NCBI RefSeq assembly: GCF_030158645.1
Contig: NZ_JAOASO010000168.1
Span: 1 to 64,000 of the forward strand
Source of the DNA: Hydrogenophaga sp.
Lineage (GTDB): Bacteria; Pseudomonadota; Gammaproteobacteria; Burkholderiales; Burkholderiaceae_C
Length of the DNA stretch: 64,000 bases
Direction: 5' to 3'
Position numbers and translations under genes: made by a program. Below the pieces are notes generated by a model. It did not search any database and had not been told where the DNA came from. It worked only from the letters and a program-made list of their open reading frames with translations. This document shows, one piece after another, positions 8,633 through 18,917 of the stretch; position 1 is the first letter of the stretch; each line of letters begins with the position of its first letter.

Positions 8633-10564
8633 ATGAGCGCTGCCTGGTCACCGCTGCCGACCGGCGAATTCACCGGCATCGACTGGGGCGCGCCGGGCGC
8701 CATCGACGGTCAAGACCCCTACCTGGCGTGGGCCGAAGCCGACCGCTTCGCAGGCTACCGGGTCAAGCCCCAAGGCAAGCCCCCGACGTGGTTGCCGATC
8801 GTCATCGAACTAACACCGGGCGCCAGCGTGCCGGCGCTGGTGCAAGCTTCGAACGTCAAGTGGTTGCAAATCCCGCGTGTGTACCTCAACCTGCCGACGC
8901 TGCGGTTTTGCACAGCGCATGTGAAACGCCGATTTTTCGAGAAACTGCGGTCGGATGCGGCACTGCGCCGGCTGATCCTGCGCTTCGAGCTGGGCCTGCC
9001 GGTGGGCCACCACACCCAGCCGATCCACGACCCCTGCACACCCGATTCGCGTCCCGTGAGCGCGCCCGATCGCCTGAGCGGCAAAGTGCTCGGACTGATT
9101 GACGGGGGACTGGCATTTGCAAACCAGGTGTTCCTGGATCCGCAGGGCCGCACACGGGTCAAACACTTCTGGCGCCAGGATGACACGCAAGATGGGGATT
9201 GGCCGGGCAACGAACCGCACCACCGCACACCGCTGGACCCGGCCCGCGCAGGTCCCCGCCCGCGCGACATGGGCTATGGCCACGAGCTCTCGGGTGCCGC
9301 GATCCAGGCAGCCATGGCGGCGCACACCCACCAAGGGCGGCTTGACGAGGAAGGCCTCTACCGGGACCTGCAACTGTGGGAACTGAGCAAACCCGTCAGC
9401 CACGGAACGCATGTGATGAGCCTGGCCTGCGGCCAGGGCACCCCGCTCCAGCCGGTGGACGACGATGCCAGCCGCTGCGACCTGATCGCGGTGCAGTTCG
9501 ACGTGGCCAATGTGCGCGACACCTCGGGCGGCGCCATGAATGCGAGCGTGCTCGATGCGCTCATGTACATCCTCGCGCGCTGCACGCCCGAGGCGCAGCT
9601 GGTGGTCAACATCAGCTGGGGCACGCTGGCGGGGCCGCACGACGGCAGCTCCATCCTCGAAGCCGCCATGGACCAGCTGATCGGGCTCCTCGATGGGCGC
9701 CTGCAAGTGACGGTGCCCGCAGGCAATGCCTACCAGAGCCAGACGCACGCCAACGGCACGCTGGCGCCGGGTGCTTCGCTGCCCTTGCACTGGCGCGTTC
9801 TGCCCGACGACCGCACGCAAAGCTTTCTGGAACTGTGGATACCCTACGGGGCAGAGGGTGTCACCCTGAGCGTGACACCTCCCGGGCACGACCAGCCGTT
9901 GCCCCCGCTGCGCATGGGTGCCTCGGGGGTGTGGCTGGGTGCCCACGGTCTGCCTGCGTGTGGCGTCATCTACCCAAAAACGTCGGCACTGGGCTTGGGC
10001 AGCACCTGCGCCCTGATCGCACTGGCGCCCACATTCAGCCGCCGGGCCAAGGCCGCCACCGCGCCGTTCGGCTCATGGACGGTGACGCTGAAGAACGGCG
10101 GCACCGAACCCGTGGTGTTCGACGGCTACATCGAACGAGACGACGTGGCTTTGGGCCAGAGCACAGGAGCGCGGCAGTCCCGCTTCGAAGACGCGCGGTA
10201 CGACACCAGCGGCAATGTCGAGAGCTTCGTGGACCACCCAGACAACCCCACGCCGATCCGCCGCAGCGGCACCTTCAACAGCCTCTCGACCGGCCAGAAA
10301 ACGGTGAGCGTGGGTGGTGTCCGCCGGCAGGTCTCGGCCAACGGGGACTTTGCGCGCTACTCGCCTCGCAAGCCCGATCCTGATGCGGGCCGGCCGCAGC
10401 GCGCAGGGGTGAGGAAAGTGCCCGACACGCTGGCTGCCAGTGACGACAACGCTGCGCTGTGGGGGGTGCTGGGTGCGGGCAGCCTGAGTGGCAGCGCGGT
10501 GCGGCTGGCGGGCACCAGCTCGGCCGCGCCGCAAGAGGCGCGGCGGCTGATCAACCTGCCCTGA
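8633..10564 (+). CDS. S8 family (subtilisin-like) serine peptidase
   Basis: Triad motifs VLGLIDGGLA (D), SHGTHVMSLACG (H), LAGTSSAAPQEAR (S). In-frame upstream ATGs at 8501 and 8567 lie in the 66-bp repeats; core protein probably starts MSAAWSPLPTGEFTG at 8633. Confidence 0.88.
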   Translation: MSAAWSPLPTGEFTGIDWGAPGAIDGQDPYLAWAEADRFAGYRVKPQGKPPTWLPIVIELTPGASVPALVQASNVKWLQIPRVYLNLPTLRFCTAHVKRRFFEKLRSDAALRRLILRFELGLPVGHHTQPIHDPCTPDSRPVSAPDRLSGKVLGLIDGGLAFANQVFLDPQGRTRVKHFWRQDDTQDGDWPGNEPHHRTPLDPARAGPRPRDMGYGHELSGAAIQAAMAAHTHQGRLDEEGLYRDLQLWELSKPVSHGTHVMSLACGQGTPLQPVDDDASRCDLIAVQFDVANVRDTSGGAMNASVLDALMYILARCTPEAQLVVNISWGTLAGPHDGSSILEAAMDQLIGLLDGRLQVTVPAGNAYQSQTHANGTLAPGASLPLHWRVLPDDRTQSFLELWIPYGAEGVTLSVTPPGHDQPLPPLRMGASGVWLGAHGLPACGVIYPKTSALGLGSTCALIALAPTFSRRAKAATAPFGSWTVTLKNGGTEPVVFDGYIERDDVALGQSTGARQSRFEDARYDTSGNVESFVDHPDNPTPIRRSGTFNSLSTGQKTVSVGGVRRQVSANGDFARYSPRKPDPDAGRPQRAGVRKVPDTLAASDDNAALWGVLGAGSLSGSAVRLAGTSSAAPQEARRLINLP

Positions 10565-10567
10565 ACG

Positions 10568-11215
10568 CTACCAGCGCGCGGGCAGTGTCTTGAGCAACCA
10601 GATCCAGCGCTCGCGCACGTCGATGTAGCCGCCCGTTTCCAGGTCCTTCAGCAGGCGGCTCACCATCTCGCGCGAGCACGCCAGGTGTTGCGCCATCTGC
10701 TGGTGGGTGAGCCGCTCCTTGAGGGCGCGCTCGCCCCGCTCGTTCGGTATCTGTGCCAGCGAATTGAGCAAGCGCACGAGTCGGCCGTAGACGTCGATCA
10801 GCGCCACGCTGCGCGCGCTCTCGGTGGCCAGTCGCGCGCGACGGATCAGGCGGGCCATGAGCTCCAGCGCGAATTCGGGGTGTTCGGCAATGTAGGCCAG
10901 CAGCGTGGCGCGTGTCACCACCGCACAGGTGCTTGGCTCGGCGGCTTCCACGTTGGCCGAACGCGGCCCGCCGTCCAGCGACATCTCGCCCACGTACTCC
11001 AGCGGGCCGTACAGACCCAGGGTCAGTTCGCGGCCGTTGTTGTCCGACAGAAAAGCGCGCAGTCGGCCTTGCAGAACGATGTACAGCGTGTCACCGGTCT
11101 CTCCCTCCTGGATCAGCAGCGTGCCTCGCCGGTAACGGCGCTGAACGCCGAGCGCGGCCAGCGCTTCAATGTGTTGGTTGGGATGGGCAAAGGCAGCGGG
11201 AAGGGTGACCGGCAT
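10568..11215 (-). CDS. Crp/Fnr family transcriptional regulator
   Basis: cNMP-binding fold (RGTLLIQEGETGDTLYIVLQGRLRAFL...GEMSLDGGPRSANVEA) plus HTH (LTHQQMAQHLACSREMVSRLLKDLETGGYI). Confidence 0.9.
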   Translation of the reverse strand: MPVTLPAAFAHPNQHIEALAALGVQRRYRRGTLLIQEGETGDTLYIVLQGRLRAFLSDNNGRELTLGLYGPLEYVGEMSLDGGPRSANVEAAEPSTCAVVTRATLLAYIAEHPEFALELMARLIRRARLATESARSVALIDVYGRLVRLLNSLAQIPNERGERALKERLTHQQMAQHLACSREMVSRLLKDLETGGYIDVRERWIWLLKTLPARW

Positions 11216-11221
11216 TCATGC

Positions 11222-11917
11222 TCACGGATGGATGGACTCCGAAGGATTGTGGGGCATGGGCATCACGATGCGCAAGGCGGGTACCACCGGTGGCAAGGTG
11301 TTGATGCGCTGGAGCAGGCGGCGGATGCTGGCCGACCCGGCCTTCTCGCGCAAGGTCTTGATCTGGCTTCGGATGGTGGATTGCGCCACGCCGTGCTCGG
11401 CCGCGATCTCGGGAATCTCCAGGCCACGGCACAAACCCATGAGCACGGCTTCTTCGCTCGGGCTCAGGCCAATGGTGCGGGCGAACATGCGCACCGCGAG
11501 GTTGTCGCAGGTGCTCTGACGGGAGAGCATCACCAGCACCGTCGGTGCGTCGCCTTCAAGCGGGTGGCTCAGGGGTGTGAAGGTCAGGGCCAGCTCTCGC
11601 TCGCCTTTGTTCAAGAGTGCCAGCCGACGCTGACCGCGAAACGCAGCGTCCATGGCGGCCTGGATCTGCGCGGTGAACTCGGCGCTGCTGCCCAGCAGGG
11701 TGTTGCCGTACGAGACCAGCATGCGGGCGCTCGCCAGTTCATGGCGCGCCAGGTGGTTGGCGTGCAGGACCGTGCCTTGTGCATCGATGATGAGCACGCC
11801 GTAGTCCACCTCATCGAGCGCTCGCAGCAGATGGGATCGGGACGCGGCGCCCTGCCCCGGCAAGCTGCTCGGTTCGGGAAGACCGGATGCTCTGTTCGCG
11901 CTGCTGGCTTGCCACAT
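11222..11917 (-). CDS. LuxR-type HTH transcriptional regulator with PAS-like N-terminus
   Basis: LSPSEEAVLMGLCRGLEIPEIAAEHGVAQSTIRSQIKTLREKAGSASIRRLLQRI LuxR-like HTH. Confidence 0.8.
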   Translation of the reverse strand: MWQASSANRASGLPEPSSLPGQGAASRSHLLRALDEVDYGVLIIDAQGTVLHANHLARHELASARMLVSYGNTLLGSSAEFTAQIQAAMDAAFRGQRRLALLNKGERELALTFTPLSHPLEGDAPTVLVMLSRQSTCDNLAVRMFARTIGLSPSEEAVLMGLCRGLEIPEIAAEHGVAQSTIRSQIKTLREKAGSASIRRLLQRINTLPPVVPALRIVMPMPHNPSESIHP

Positions 11918-12031
11918 GACCGCTCTCCTTGGATGGGATGCCCCAGTCTAGGCAGGCGAGGCCCACACAGGCTGTGTGCCAATGCGGGGGCGGTTTGTGC
12001 GGTATTCACCAAACGGCGTGGTGCGGCGAGC

Positions 12032-13747
12032 TCAGTCCGGCAGCAGTCCAGCCGCCTGCGCGCGCGCCCGGATGGCGCTCAGCGTGCCCCGGGTGGTGAT
12101 CACGTCCACGTCGATCATCACTTCGATCAGGCTGCCGCCGGTCGCGGCCAGCGCGCGCCGCAGTGCGGGCTCGAACTCGGCGGTGTGGGTGATGCGCTCG
12201 GCTGCGTAACCGTAGGCCCGCGCCAGGGCGCAGAAGTCGGGGTTGGCCAGGGCCGAGCCACTCACGTTGGCCGGGTACTCGCGTTCCTGGTGCATGCGGA
12301 TGGTGCCGAAGCTGCCGTTGTTGAGCAGCAGCACGATGCTCTTGGCCCCGTGTTGCAACGCGGTGGCGAGCTCCTGGCCGTTCATGAGGAAGTCGCCATC
12401 GCCCGCGATGGTGAAGGCGGTGCGGCCGGTGAGGATCGCCGCGCCGATGCCGGCCGGCACGCCGTACCCCATGGCGCCGTTGGTGGGTGCGAGTTGCGTC
12501 TTGTAGCCCTTGACCAGGCCGTGGTAGCGGAAGAAGCGGTGCATCCAACTCGCGAAATTGCCCGCGCCGTTGGTGAGCACAGCGTCTGCCGGCAGATGCT
12601 TTTGAAGCGTGTGGATGATCGCCGGCATGTCGATGGTGCCGGGCAGCGTGATGCCGCCGTTGGCCGGATCGATGTTGGCCAGGTAGTCGGTGTGGCAGGC
12701 CTGCGTCCACTCCACCCAGGGCAGCGTGGGCGGTGCGGTCAGCACCTCCAGGCTGCGCGCCGCCGCGTTCATGGTGGCGTTGATCGCCAGCGTGGGCTGG
12801 TACACCCGACCCAGCTCTTCGGGGCTGGCGTGGATGTGCACCAGCTTCTGCTTGGGCACCGGAGCTTCGATCAGCGTGTAACCGCCGGTGGTGGACTCGC
12901 CCAGGCGCGGGCCGATGGCGATCAGCAGGTCGCTTTCGCGCACGCGCGCGGCCAGCGCGGGGTTGATGCCCAGGCCCACGTCACCGGCGTACAGCGCGTG
13001 GTGGTTGTCGAAGGTGTCCTGAAAACGGAAGGCGTTGGTCACCGGCAGTTGCCAGTTCTCGGCAAAACGCTGCAGCGCGGCGGCGGATTGCGGCGTCCAG
13101 CCACCACCACCCGCAATCACCATCGGTCGCTCGCTCGCCAGCAGCAGTGTGCGCAGCTCGCGCAGCGCGCCCGGGTCGCTCCAGGCCTGCACCGCTTCCA
13201 CGCGCGGCAGGGGTTGCGCGTCCACGGTTTGCGTGAGCATGTCTTCGGGCAGCACCAGCACCACCGGGCCGGGCCGGCCGTTCATGGCGGTGGCAAACGC
13301 ACGCGCCACGTATTCCGGAATGCGGCGCGCGTCGTCGATGCGCTCCACGCGTTTGGCCATCCCTTTGGTGGAGGGGCCGAAGAACGACAGGTAGTCGACT
13401 TCCTGAAAGGCTTCGCGGTCGCGCGCGTCGCTGGCCACGTCGCCGATGAACAGCACCATGGGTGTGCTGTCCTGAAAGGCGGTGTGCAGGCCAATCGACG
13501 CGTTGGTGGCGCCGGGCCCACGGGTCACGAAACACACGCCGGGACGCCCGGTGAGCTTGCCCTGGGCGTCTGCCATGAACGCTGCGCCGCCCTCCTGGCG
13601 GTTGGTGATGAAACGGATGCGGTCAGCGCGGGCGTGGAAGCCGTCGAGGACGGCGAGGTAGCTCTCGCCCGGAACGCCGAAGGCGTGGGTCACGCCCTGG
13701 GCGATCAGGCAATCAACGAGCAGGTGTCCAGCAATGTTTGAAGTCAT
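12032..13747 (-). CDS. Thiamine pyrophosphate-dependent enzyme, acetolactate synthase large-subunit-like
   Basis: GHLLVDCLIAQGVTHAFGVPGESYLAVLDG..., TPP-binding GDGDFLMNGQELATALQHGAKSIVLLLNN. Confidence 0.88.
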   Translation of the reverse strand: MTSNIAGHLLVDCLIAQGVTHAFGVPGESYLAVLDGFHARADRIRFITNRQEGGAAFMADAQGKLTGRPGVCFVTRGPGATNASIGLHTAFQDSTPMVLFIGDVASDARDREAFQEVDYLSFFGPSTKGMAKRVERIDDARRIPEYVARAFATAMNGRPGPVVLVLPEDMLTQTVDAQPLPRVEAVQAWSDPGALRELRTLLLASERPMVIAGGGGWTPQSAAALQRFAENWQLPVTNAFRFQDTFDNHHALYAGDVGLGINPALAARVRESDLLIAIGPRLGESTTGGYTLIEAPVPKQKLVHIHASPEELGRVYQPTLAINATMNAAARSLEVLTAPPTLPWVEWTQACHTDYLANIDPANGGITLPGTIDMPAIIHTLQKHLPADAVLTNGAGNFASWMHRFFRYHGLVKGYKTQLAPTNGAMGYGVPAGIGAAILTGRTAFTIAGDGDFLMNGQELATALQHGAKSIVLLLNNGSFGTIRMHQEREYPANVSGSALANPDFCALARAYGYAAERITHTAEFEPALRRALAATGGSLIEVMIDVDVITTRGTLSAIRARAQAAGLLPD

Positions 13748-13768
13748 GGCGGCATTGTGCCGCGCCCG

Positions 13769-15004
13769 CTAGCGTGCCGTGGCCGTGCGCTGGCCCACGC
13801 CCACCGCAGCGAACACCGACACCATCAGCACCAGCGCGGCACCGGCCAGCGTGAGCCCGTACCACCCACGGTCCATGGTCAGGCCGAAGATCAGCGGCGA
13901 CAAGGCGAAGCCCACGTCGAGTCCCGAGTACACCGTGCCGTACACACGCCCGGTGGCCCCCTTGGGCGTGGCCTTCTTGATCATCATGTCGCGACTGGGC
14001 CCGCCCACGCCCACCGCAAACCCGGTGGCGGCCAGCGCCACCATGGTGCCCACGGCACCCAGCCAGCCGGTGGCGCAGAGCAACAGCAGCAGCGCGCCGG
14101 CGGTCATGGCGATGGCGACCACGCGGTCGCTGGACCAGCGGTGGTTCTGGCTGTACGCCGCCACAAATCCACCCACCAGCATGCCCAGCGCCGAGCAGAG
14201 CATGTAGGCGCTGATCGTGAGGGTGGCCATCTCCACGCTCACGCCGTGCACCACGTTGAGGATGGACGGCGCGAAGGTCTGCACGACGGCCAGCGTCATG
14301 GTGGACAGGAGGAAAAACGCGAAGCACCACCACACCACCGGCAGCCGCAGAAAAGCCATGTCGCCGCGGGGCGCCCCGCTGGGACGCACCACCACCTCGG
14401 TCAACAGCTTGTCGCGTTGCCAGAACAGCACCGCGAGGACCACGACATACAACAGCGCAGCGCCCAGGTAGGCGGTGCGCCAGTCGGCCAGCGCGGTGAT
14501 GCCGATCAGAAACGCCGGCGCAAGCGCCCAGCCCAGGCTGCCCGTGAGGCCGTGTGCGCTGAAGGCATGGCCCAGCCGCGGGGCAGACACGCGCTGGTTG
14601 AGGATGGTGAAGTCGGCCGGGTGAAACGGTGCGTTGCCCAGCCCCGCCAGCATGGCCACCAGCACCAGGCCGGCGTAGCTGGTGGCTTGCGAAGCCGCCA
14701 GCGAAGCCACCAAAAAGCAGCCGATGGCCGCGAACAACACCGGGCGGGCGCCCACGCGGTCCACCAGGAAACCCGACAGCGCCTGCCCAGCGCCCGAGAT
14801 CACGAAGAACAACGTCATGAGCAGGCCGACGTCCGAATAACTCAGACCAAAGTCGCGGATGAACACGGGAAAGAGCGGCGCCAGCAACAGGTGCGAAAAG
14901 TGCGAGGTCGCGTGGGCCAGGCCCACCAGGCCGATGACGGCGGCGTCCTGCTTGAGGGGAACGGGGTTGACCGGTGCGGCCGCACCCATGGTGGCGGTGT
15001 TCAT
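13769..15004 (-). CDS. MFS transporter
   Basis: 12-TM-like hydrophobic pattern; FFVISGAGQALSGFLVDRVGARPVLF; start set at MNTATMGAAAPVN (15004). Confidence 0.85.
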   Translation of the reverse strand: MNTATMGAAAPVNPVPLKQDAAVIGLVGLAHATSHFSHLLLAPLFPVFIRDFGLSYSDVGLLMTLFFVISGAGQALSGFLVDRVGARPVLFAAIGCFLVASLAASQATSYAGLVLVAMLAGLGNAPFHPADFTILNQRVSAPRLGHAFSAHGLTGSLGWALAPAFLIGITALADWRTAYLGAALLYVVVLAVLFWQRDKLLTEVVVRPSGAPRGDMAFLRLPVVWWCFAFFLLSTMTLAVVQTFAPSILNVVHGVSVEMATLTISAYMLCSALGMLVGGFVAAYSQNHRWSSDRVVAIAMTAGALLLLLCATGWLGAVGTMVALAATGFAVGVGGPSRDMMIKKATPKGATGRVYGTVYSGLDVGFALSPLIFGLTMDRGWYGLTLAGAALVLMVSVFAAVGVGQRTATAR

Positions 15005-15096
15005 GGCGCCGATCGTACGGCGGCAGACGCATGCAGAATGGCGATGGAAAGACAAGAATCGTCGCCATCCAGCCAAAACCGGTCGAAGCTCCCGAC

Positions 15097-15978
15097 ATGC
15101 CGCCTGCCCGCCGCCGCCCCGCTCCCCGCGCCCTCCCTTTGGGGGACACCGATCCGTTCCGACCCACACCGCAACACCCGGTGCGCTGCAGGGCGCGCCA
15201 GGTCGACAGCGACAACCAGTTCGAACCGCACCACCACGCCTGGGGCCAACTGGCTTACTGCGCCAGCGGCCTCTTGCAGGTGACCGTGGACGCGGGCGAG
15301 CAAGCGGCCTCCCGGGAAACCACCACCATCGTGCCGCCCTCGCGCGCGGTGTGGATACCGCCGGGCGCCCGGCACGCCGTGACGATCGTCGAAGCGGCCC
15401 AGCTGCTCACGCTCTACATCGACGCCAGCACCGTGCCCACGCACTGGACCCACTCGCGCGTGATGGTGGTGTCGCCCCTGCTGCGCGAACTGGTGCACGC
15501 GCTGGACCGGCCGCAGCCACCCACCCTGGCAGCCGGTCGGGCGTTGCTGACCCTGCTGTTGCACGAGATGGAGCACGCCGACACCCAGCCGCTGGGCGTG
15601 CCCATGCCCTGCGTCGGTGGTGGCGACCGGCGGCTGCGCAACCTGTGCGAAGCGGTGATGCAGGCCCCGGCCCAGCACGCCACGCTCGCGGCCTGGGCAG
15701 CGCACGCCGGGGCCAGCGAACGCACGCTGGCGCGGCTGTTTCGGGACGAACTGGGCACGAGCTTTCAGCGCTGGCGCCAGCAGGTGGTGCTGGCGCACGC
15801 CATGCCCATGCTGGCACGGGGCGTGTCGGTGGCCCGGGTGGCTCAGGCCAGTGGGTATGCGAGCGAAAGCGCGTTTTCCGCCATGTTCAAGTCGGCCATG
15901 GGCCTGCCTCCCACCCGACTGCTGGCCCAGGCCAGGGCCAGGCCTCAGGCCGCCACGGCTTCGTCGACCCGGGGCTGA
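15097..15978 (+). CDS. AraC family transcriptional regulator
   Basis: Cupin-like N-terminus (HHHAWGQLAYCASGLLQVTVD), C-terminal AraC HTH (SERTLARLFRDELGTSFQRWRQQVVLAHAMPML...VAQASGYASESAFSAMFKSAMG); start uncertain (15031 possible). Confidence 0.88.
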   Translation: MPPARRRPAPRALPLGDTDPFRPTPQHPVRCRARQVDSDNQFEPHHHAWGQLAYCASGLLQVTVDAGEQAASRETTTIVPPSRAVWIPPGARHAVTIVEAAQLLTLYIDASTVPTHWTHSRVMVVSPLLRELVHALDRPQPPTLAAGRALLTLLLHEMEHADTQPLGVPMPCVGGGDRRLRNLCEAVMQAPAQHATLAAWAAHAGASERTLARLFRDELGTSFQRWRQQVVLAHAMPMLARGVSVARVAQASGYASESAFSAMFKSAMGLPPTRLLAQARARPQAATASSTRG

Positions 15979-18422
15979 TCGGCTGCGATGGCCTCGATGG
16001 CCTTGCGCACCACGCTCTGGCCGTCCACGGGCCGCAGCAGGCGGTTGGCAATCAGGCGTTCGCAACTGCGTTTGGTCATGGAATGCGGGCGGCCGCCCCG
16101 GCTCACAAACATGAACAGCGTGCCGCGGTTGCTGGCCCAGATCAGTTGGGCACGCAGCCACTCGCGGTGCGAATACAGGTCGACCCAGTCGCCTTCGCGC
16201 AGGCCGGCCAGCAATGTGATGGCATCGAACGGAATGTCCTCTTCGCCTGGCGCCGCCGGCTCGCTGCCCGGTTGCACAGGTGAGGCTTCGCTCGCCGGGC
16301 TGTGGTCGGAGAGTTCGGAAAAGTCGGTGGGCAGGGTGTCTTCAAAACCCGCCGCTTCCAGCTCTTCACGTCCCAGCCAGGGCTGGGCGGCCTTTCGGGG
16401 TTTGCGCTGCTCCGGCGTGGCGGGCAGGGTTTCGTCGAGCTCCATCGACATGGACGAGGTCTCCAGCGGCACCGGGTTCGACGCACTCGCGTCGGCCCTC
16501 GCCCGCGCGCGCCGCAGACCCAGCACCGGCTGGTGCAATCGCATCAGCGCATCGAAGAACGGTTTGGTTTCTTCGCGCGTCTTGCCCAGCGACTCCAGGC
16601 CCGCGTGCAGCGTGCCCAGCATGCCGGGCACCATCTCCAGCAGTTGGGCCGGCAGGCGCAAGGTGACTTCTTTTTTGGTGCTCCACAGCAGGTTGGAAAC
16701 CACCTTGCGGTAGCCACCTGGATCGAGCTGGCCCTGGGGCGCATTGAGCTGCGCCGAGGCAATCACCAGCGACCAGGGACCATAGAGGAAGTCGAGGATG
16801 AAGCCTGGCGCGTGGTCCACGTCCGGCCGCTGGCTCAAGTCCCACGCGACCTGGTCGGCCAAGGTCTGGCGCGCTTCCGCGTGCCGGATGGCCTGCAGGT
16901 TGTTGTCCTGCGCGGCCACGTCCTGCCGGTCCTGGCTTTCCCATTCCTGGAGCAGTTCGTCGAGCGCGATCGAGAACGCTTGCGGATCGTCGGTCTCGAG
17001 TTCGTTGAGCGCATTGAACGCCTGCTGCACCGGCTGGAAAAACTCGGCGAACTCACTGGCGAACTCGTCGTTGTATTTGAAGCTGCGCTGCGCCACGCAC
17101 TCCACCAGGCGGCGAGCCGGGTGGGCGTCTTCGCTGAAAAAGCGCGGGTTGGCCATGGCCAGGCGCAAGAGTGAAGGCTCCAGCGCCACCACGGCTTCGC
17201 GCACCGGCGCCAACAGCAGCGGGTCTTGCGCAACCTGGTTGACCAACTTGCGCACCACATCCAGGCCCATGGCCTGCGCCACGCGCTCGGCCTTCTGCTT
17301 GAGCTGCATGAGCACGCGGGCGCGCTCGTGGGCGGCGGCAAAGTCGCCCCAGGTCTTTTGGCTGAGCTGGGTGCCGATGTCCACCGATCGCGCCGGCCGG
17401 TCCACCGCAGGCAGGGCCTTGTACTGCTCGCTGCGCCGCACCACCATCGTCTCGTCGAGCGTGGGGATGGCGGCAAAGGCCTCGATGGCGGCAAGCTCTT
17501 CGCTCACCTGCTCGTAGTACTCGGGCGCGAGCGTCTGCTCGTACCGCTGTCCGCCCTTCTCCAGGAAGTTGTGCAGGTACTGGTTGTCCACCGGCGTCTG
17601 CAGGCGGGCAAGTTGCGGCATGTCGGGCACGAAGCCGCCCCAGTGCGCCTCGCCCGTGCTGTCGCCGCGGTGTTCCAGCGGCGCCTGCCCCGAAGGATTC
17701 CACTCGGTGGCCGCCGGGCCTGGTCCGCGTGCGGCGCGGGCCGCACCGGCGGCCGACCTGGCTGCCGCGCCCGGGGCGTCGGCCATGAGGCGCACGCGGT
17801 AGCCGGCTTCCTGCACGTTGGCGCGTTGCAGCACCAGGGTGAGACGGGCGTAAAGCCCCTTGAGTTCGTGACCCAGGGCCTTGCCGCAGTGACGCAGCCA
17901 AAGTGCGCGCAACTGGGAATCGGGCTCGTCCAGCGACATCATGTCCCGCAACGCCCGCACAAAAACGGCCGGGCGCAAGGGGTTCATGTCGGCCTGCACC
18001 GTGGCCAGACCTTGCAACGAACTCATGAGCGCGTCCAGCACCTTGAGTTCTTGCTCCAGCGGTGGCAGCAAGCTTTGCAACAGACGGGCCGATTCGATCG
18101 ACTCGGTGACGGTGTCGTCCTCCACCAGCGAGAGGTACGCGGACTCGGTCAGCAAGGCGGTGCGGGATGAAGCGGGTGCGTCGGTGGGCACGGCAAACGC
18201 CTCGCGCAGACGCTGCGGGTAATCGGTCACCCAGCCTTCTTTTTCCTGGCGAATGCGCCACCAGGCTTTGGCAATGCGATCGCGCTGGGCCAACTCCAGG
18301 CACTGCTTCTCGGCCTCCTGCAAGCCAATCACCGCCGCGTCAAGGCAACGCCCGAGCATCGCGGGGGCGTCTTCAAGTGCCTCGGCAAGGCACTGCTGCA
18401 GCAATCGGGGGGGCACCGTCAT
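15945..18422 (-). CDS. DUF1631 family protein
   Basis: Length and motifs (WDVRVLMQLKQKAERVAQAMGLDVVRKLVNQVAQDPLLLAPVREAVVALEPSLLRLA; VGDWVDLYSHREWLRAQLIWASNRGTLFMFVS-like C-terminus) fit the DUF1631 family. Confidence 0.75.
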   Translation of the reverse strand: MTVPPRLLQQCLAEALEDAPAMLGRCLDAAVIGLQEAEKQCLELAQRDRIAKAWWRIRQEKEGWVTDYPQRLREAFAVPTDAPASSRTALLTESAYLSLVEDDTVTESIESARLLQSLLPPLEQELKVLDALMSSLQGLATVQADMNPLRPAVFVRALRDMMSLDEPDSQLRALWLRHCGKALGHELKGLYARLTLVLQRANVQEAGYRVRLMADAPGAAARSAAGAARAARGPGPAATEWNPSGQAPLEHRGDSTGEAHWGGFVPDMPQLARLQTPVDNQYLHNFLEKGGQRYEQTLAPEYYEQVSEELAAIEAFAAIPTLDETMVVRRSEQYKALPAVDRPARSVDIGTQLSQKTWGDFAAAHERARVLMQLKQKAERVAQAMGLDVVRKLVNQVAQDPLLLAPVREAVVALEPSLLRLAMANPRFFSEDAHPARRLVECVAQRSFKYNDEFASEFAEFFQPVQQAFNALNELETDDPQAFSIALDELLQEWESQDRQDVAAQDNNLQAIRHAEARQTLADQVAWDLSQRPDVDHAPGFILDFLYGPWSLVIASAQLNAPQGQLDPGGYRKVVSNLLWSTKKEVTLRLPAQLLEMVPGMLGTLHAGLESLGKTREETKPFFDALMRLHQPVLGLRRARARADASASNPVPLETSSMSMELDETLPATPEQRKPRKAAQPWLGREELEAAGFEDTLPTDFSELSDHSPASEASPVQPGSEPAAPGEEDIPFDAITLLAGLREGDWVDLYSHREWLRAQLIWASNRGTLFMFVSRGGRPHSMTKRSCERLIANRLLRPVDGQSVVRKAIEAIAADQPRVDEAVAA

Positions 18423-18642
18423 CGGCTGATCGCGGCTGTGGGCCGCCAGGTCGGGGTGTGAAACAAGTCACGGTTATACCTGCGCATGCCGCCCGGGGCG
18501 TGACACCACTGAGATAAGGCGGATATCGGTCTCCGAACGGTCAACACTGCTGCAGAAAGGCCGCGGCGTCAAAGCGCTGTCACAACTGGCATGCAACATG
18601 CAAGGGTGCTGTCAAACACACACCGGCTTCAGGGAAACAACA

Positions 18643-18900
18643 ATGATCCAGACCACCGCCCGGCGCTACGCCAAAACCAACATGGCATGGGAAGCCCTGT
18701 CCCGCCCCGACGCGGTGGGCCGGCAAGCGCACACGCTGCTGCTCATGGCCAACGGTCGGCGCAGCGAGCAGGAGCTGTCGCTGCTGCTGGGCACGGACGT
18801 GTCCGAACTGGCCTACGGACTGATGGAAAAGGGTTTTCTGCAGAACACCGCAGCGGTCGTGCAACCCGACCCCGATGAGGACACGCTGACCGGCGCCTGA
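18643..18900 (+). CDS. Small conserved-looking hypothetical protein
   Basis: 85 aa MIQTTARRYAKTNMAWEALSRPDAVGRQAHTLLLMANGRRSEQELSLLLG; plausible RBS (cagggaaacaac). Confidence 0.55.
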   Translation: MIQTTARRYAKTNMAWEALSRPDAVGRQAHTLLLMANGRRSEQELSLLLGTDVSELAYGLMEKGFLQNTAAVVQPDPDEDTLTGA

Positions 18901-18917
18901 GCCGCGTCAGCGAAAGC

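Noticed and set aside
10685-13741. 1018-aa plus-strand ORF
   Set aside because: Spans three well-supported minus-strand genes (Crp/Fnr, LuxR, TPP enzyme); composition typical of an antisense frame in GC-rich DNA.
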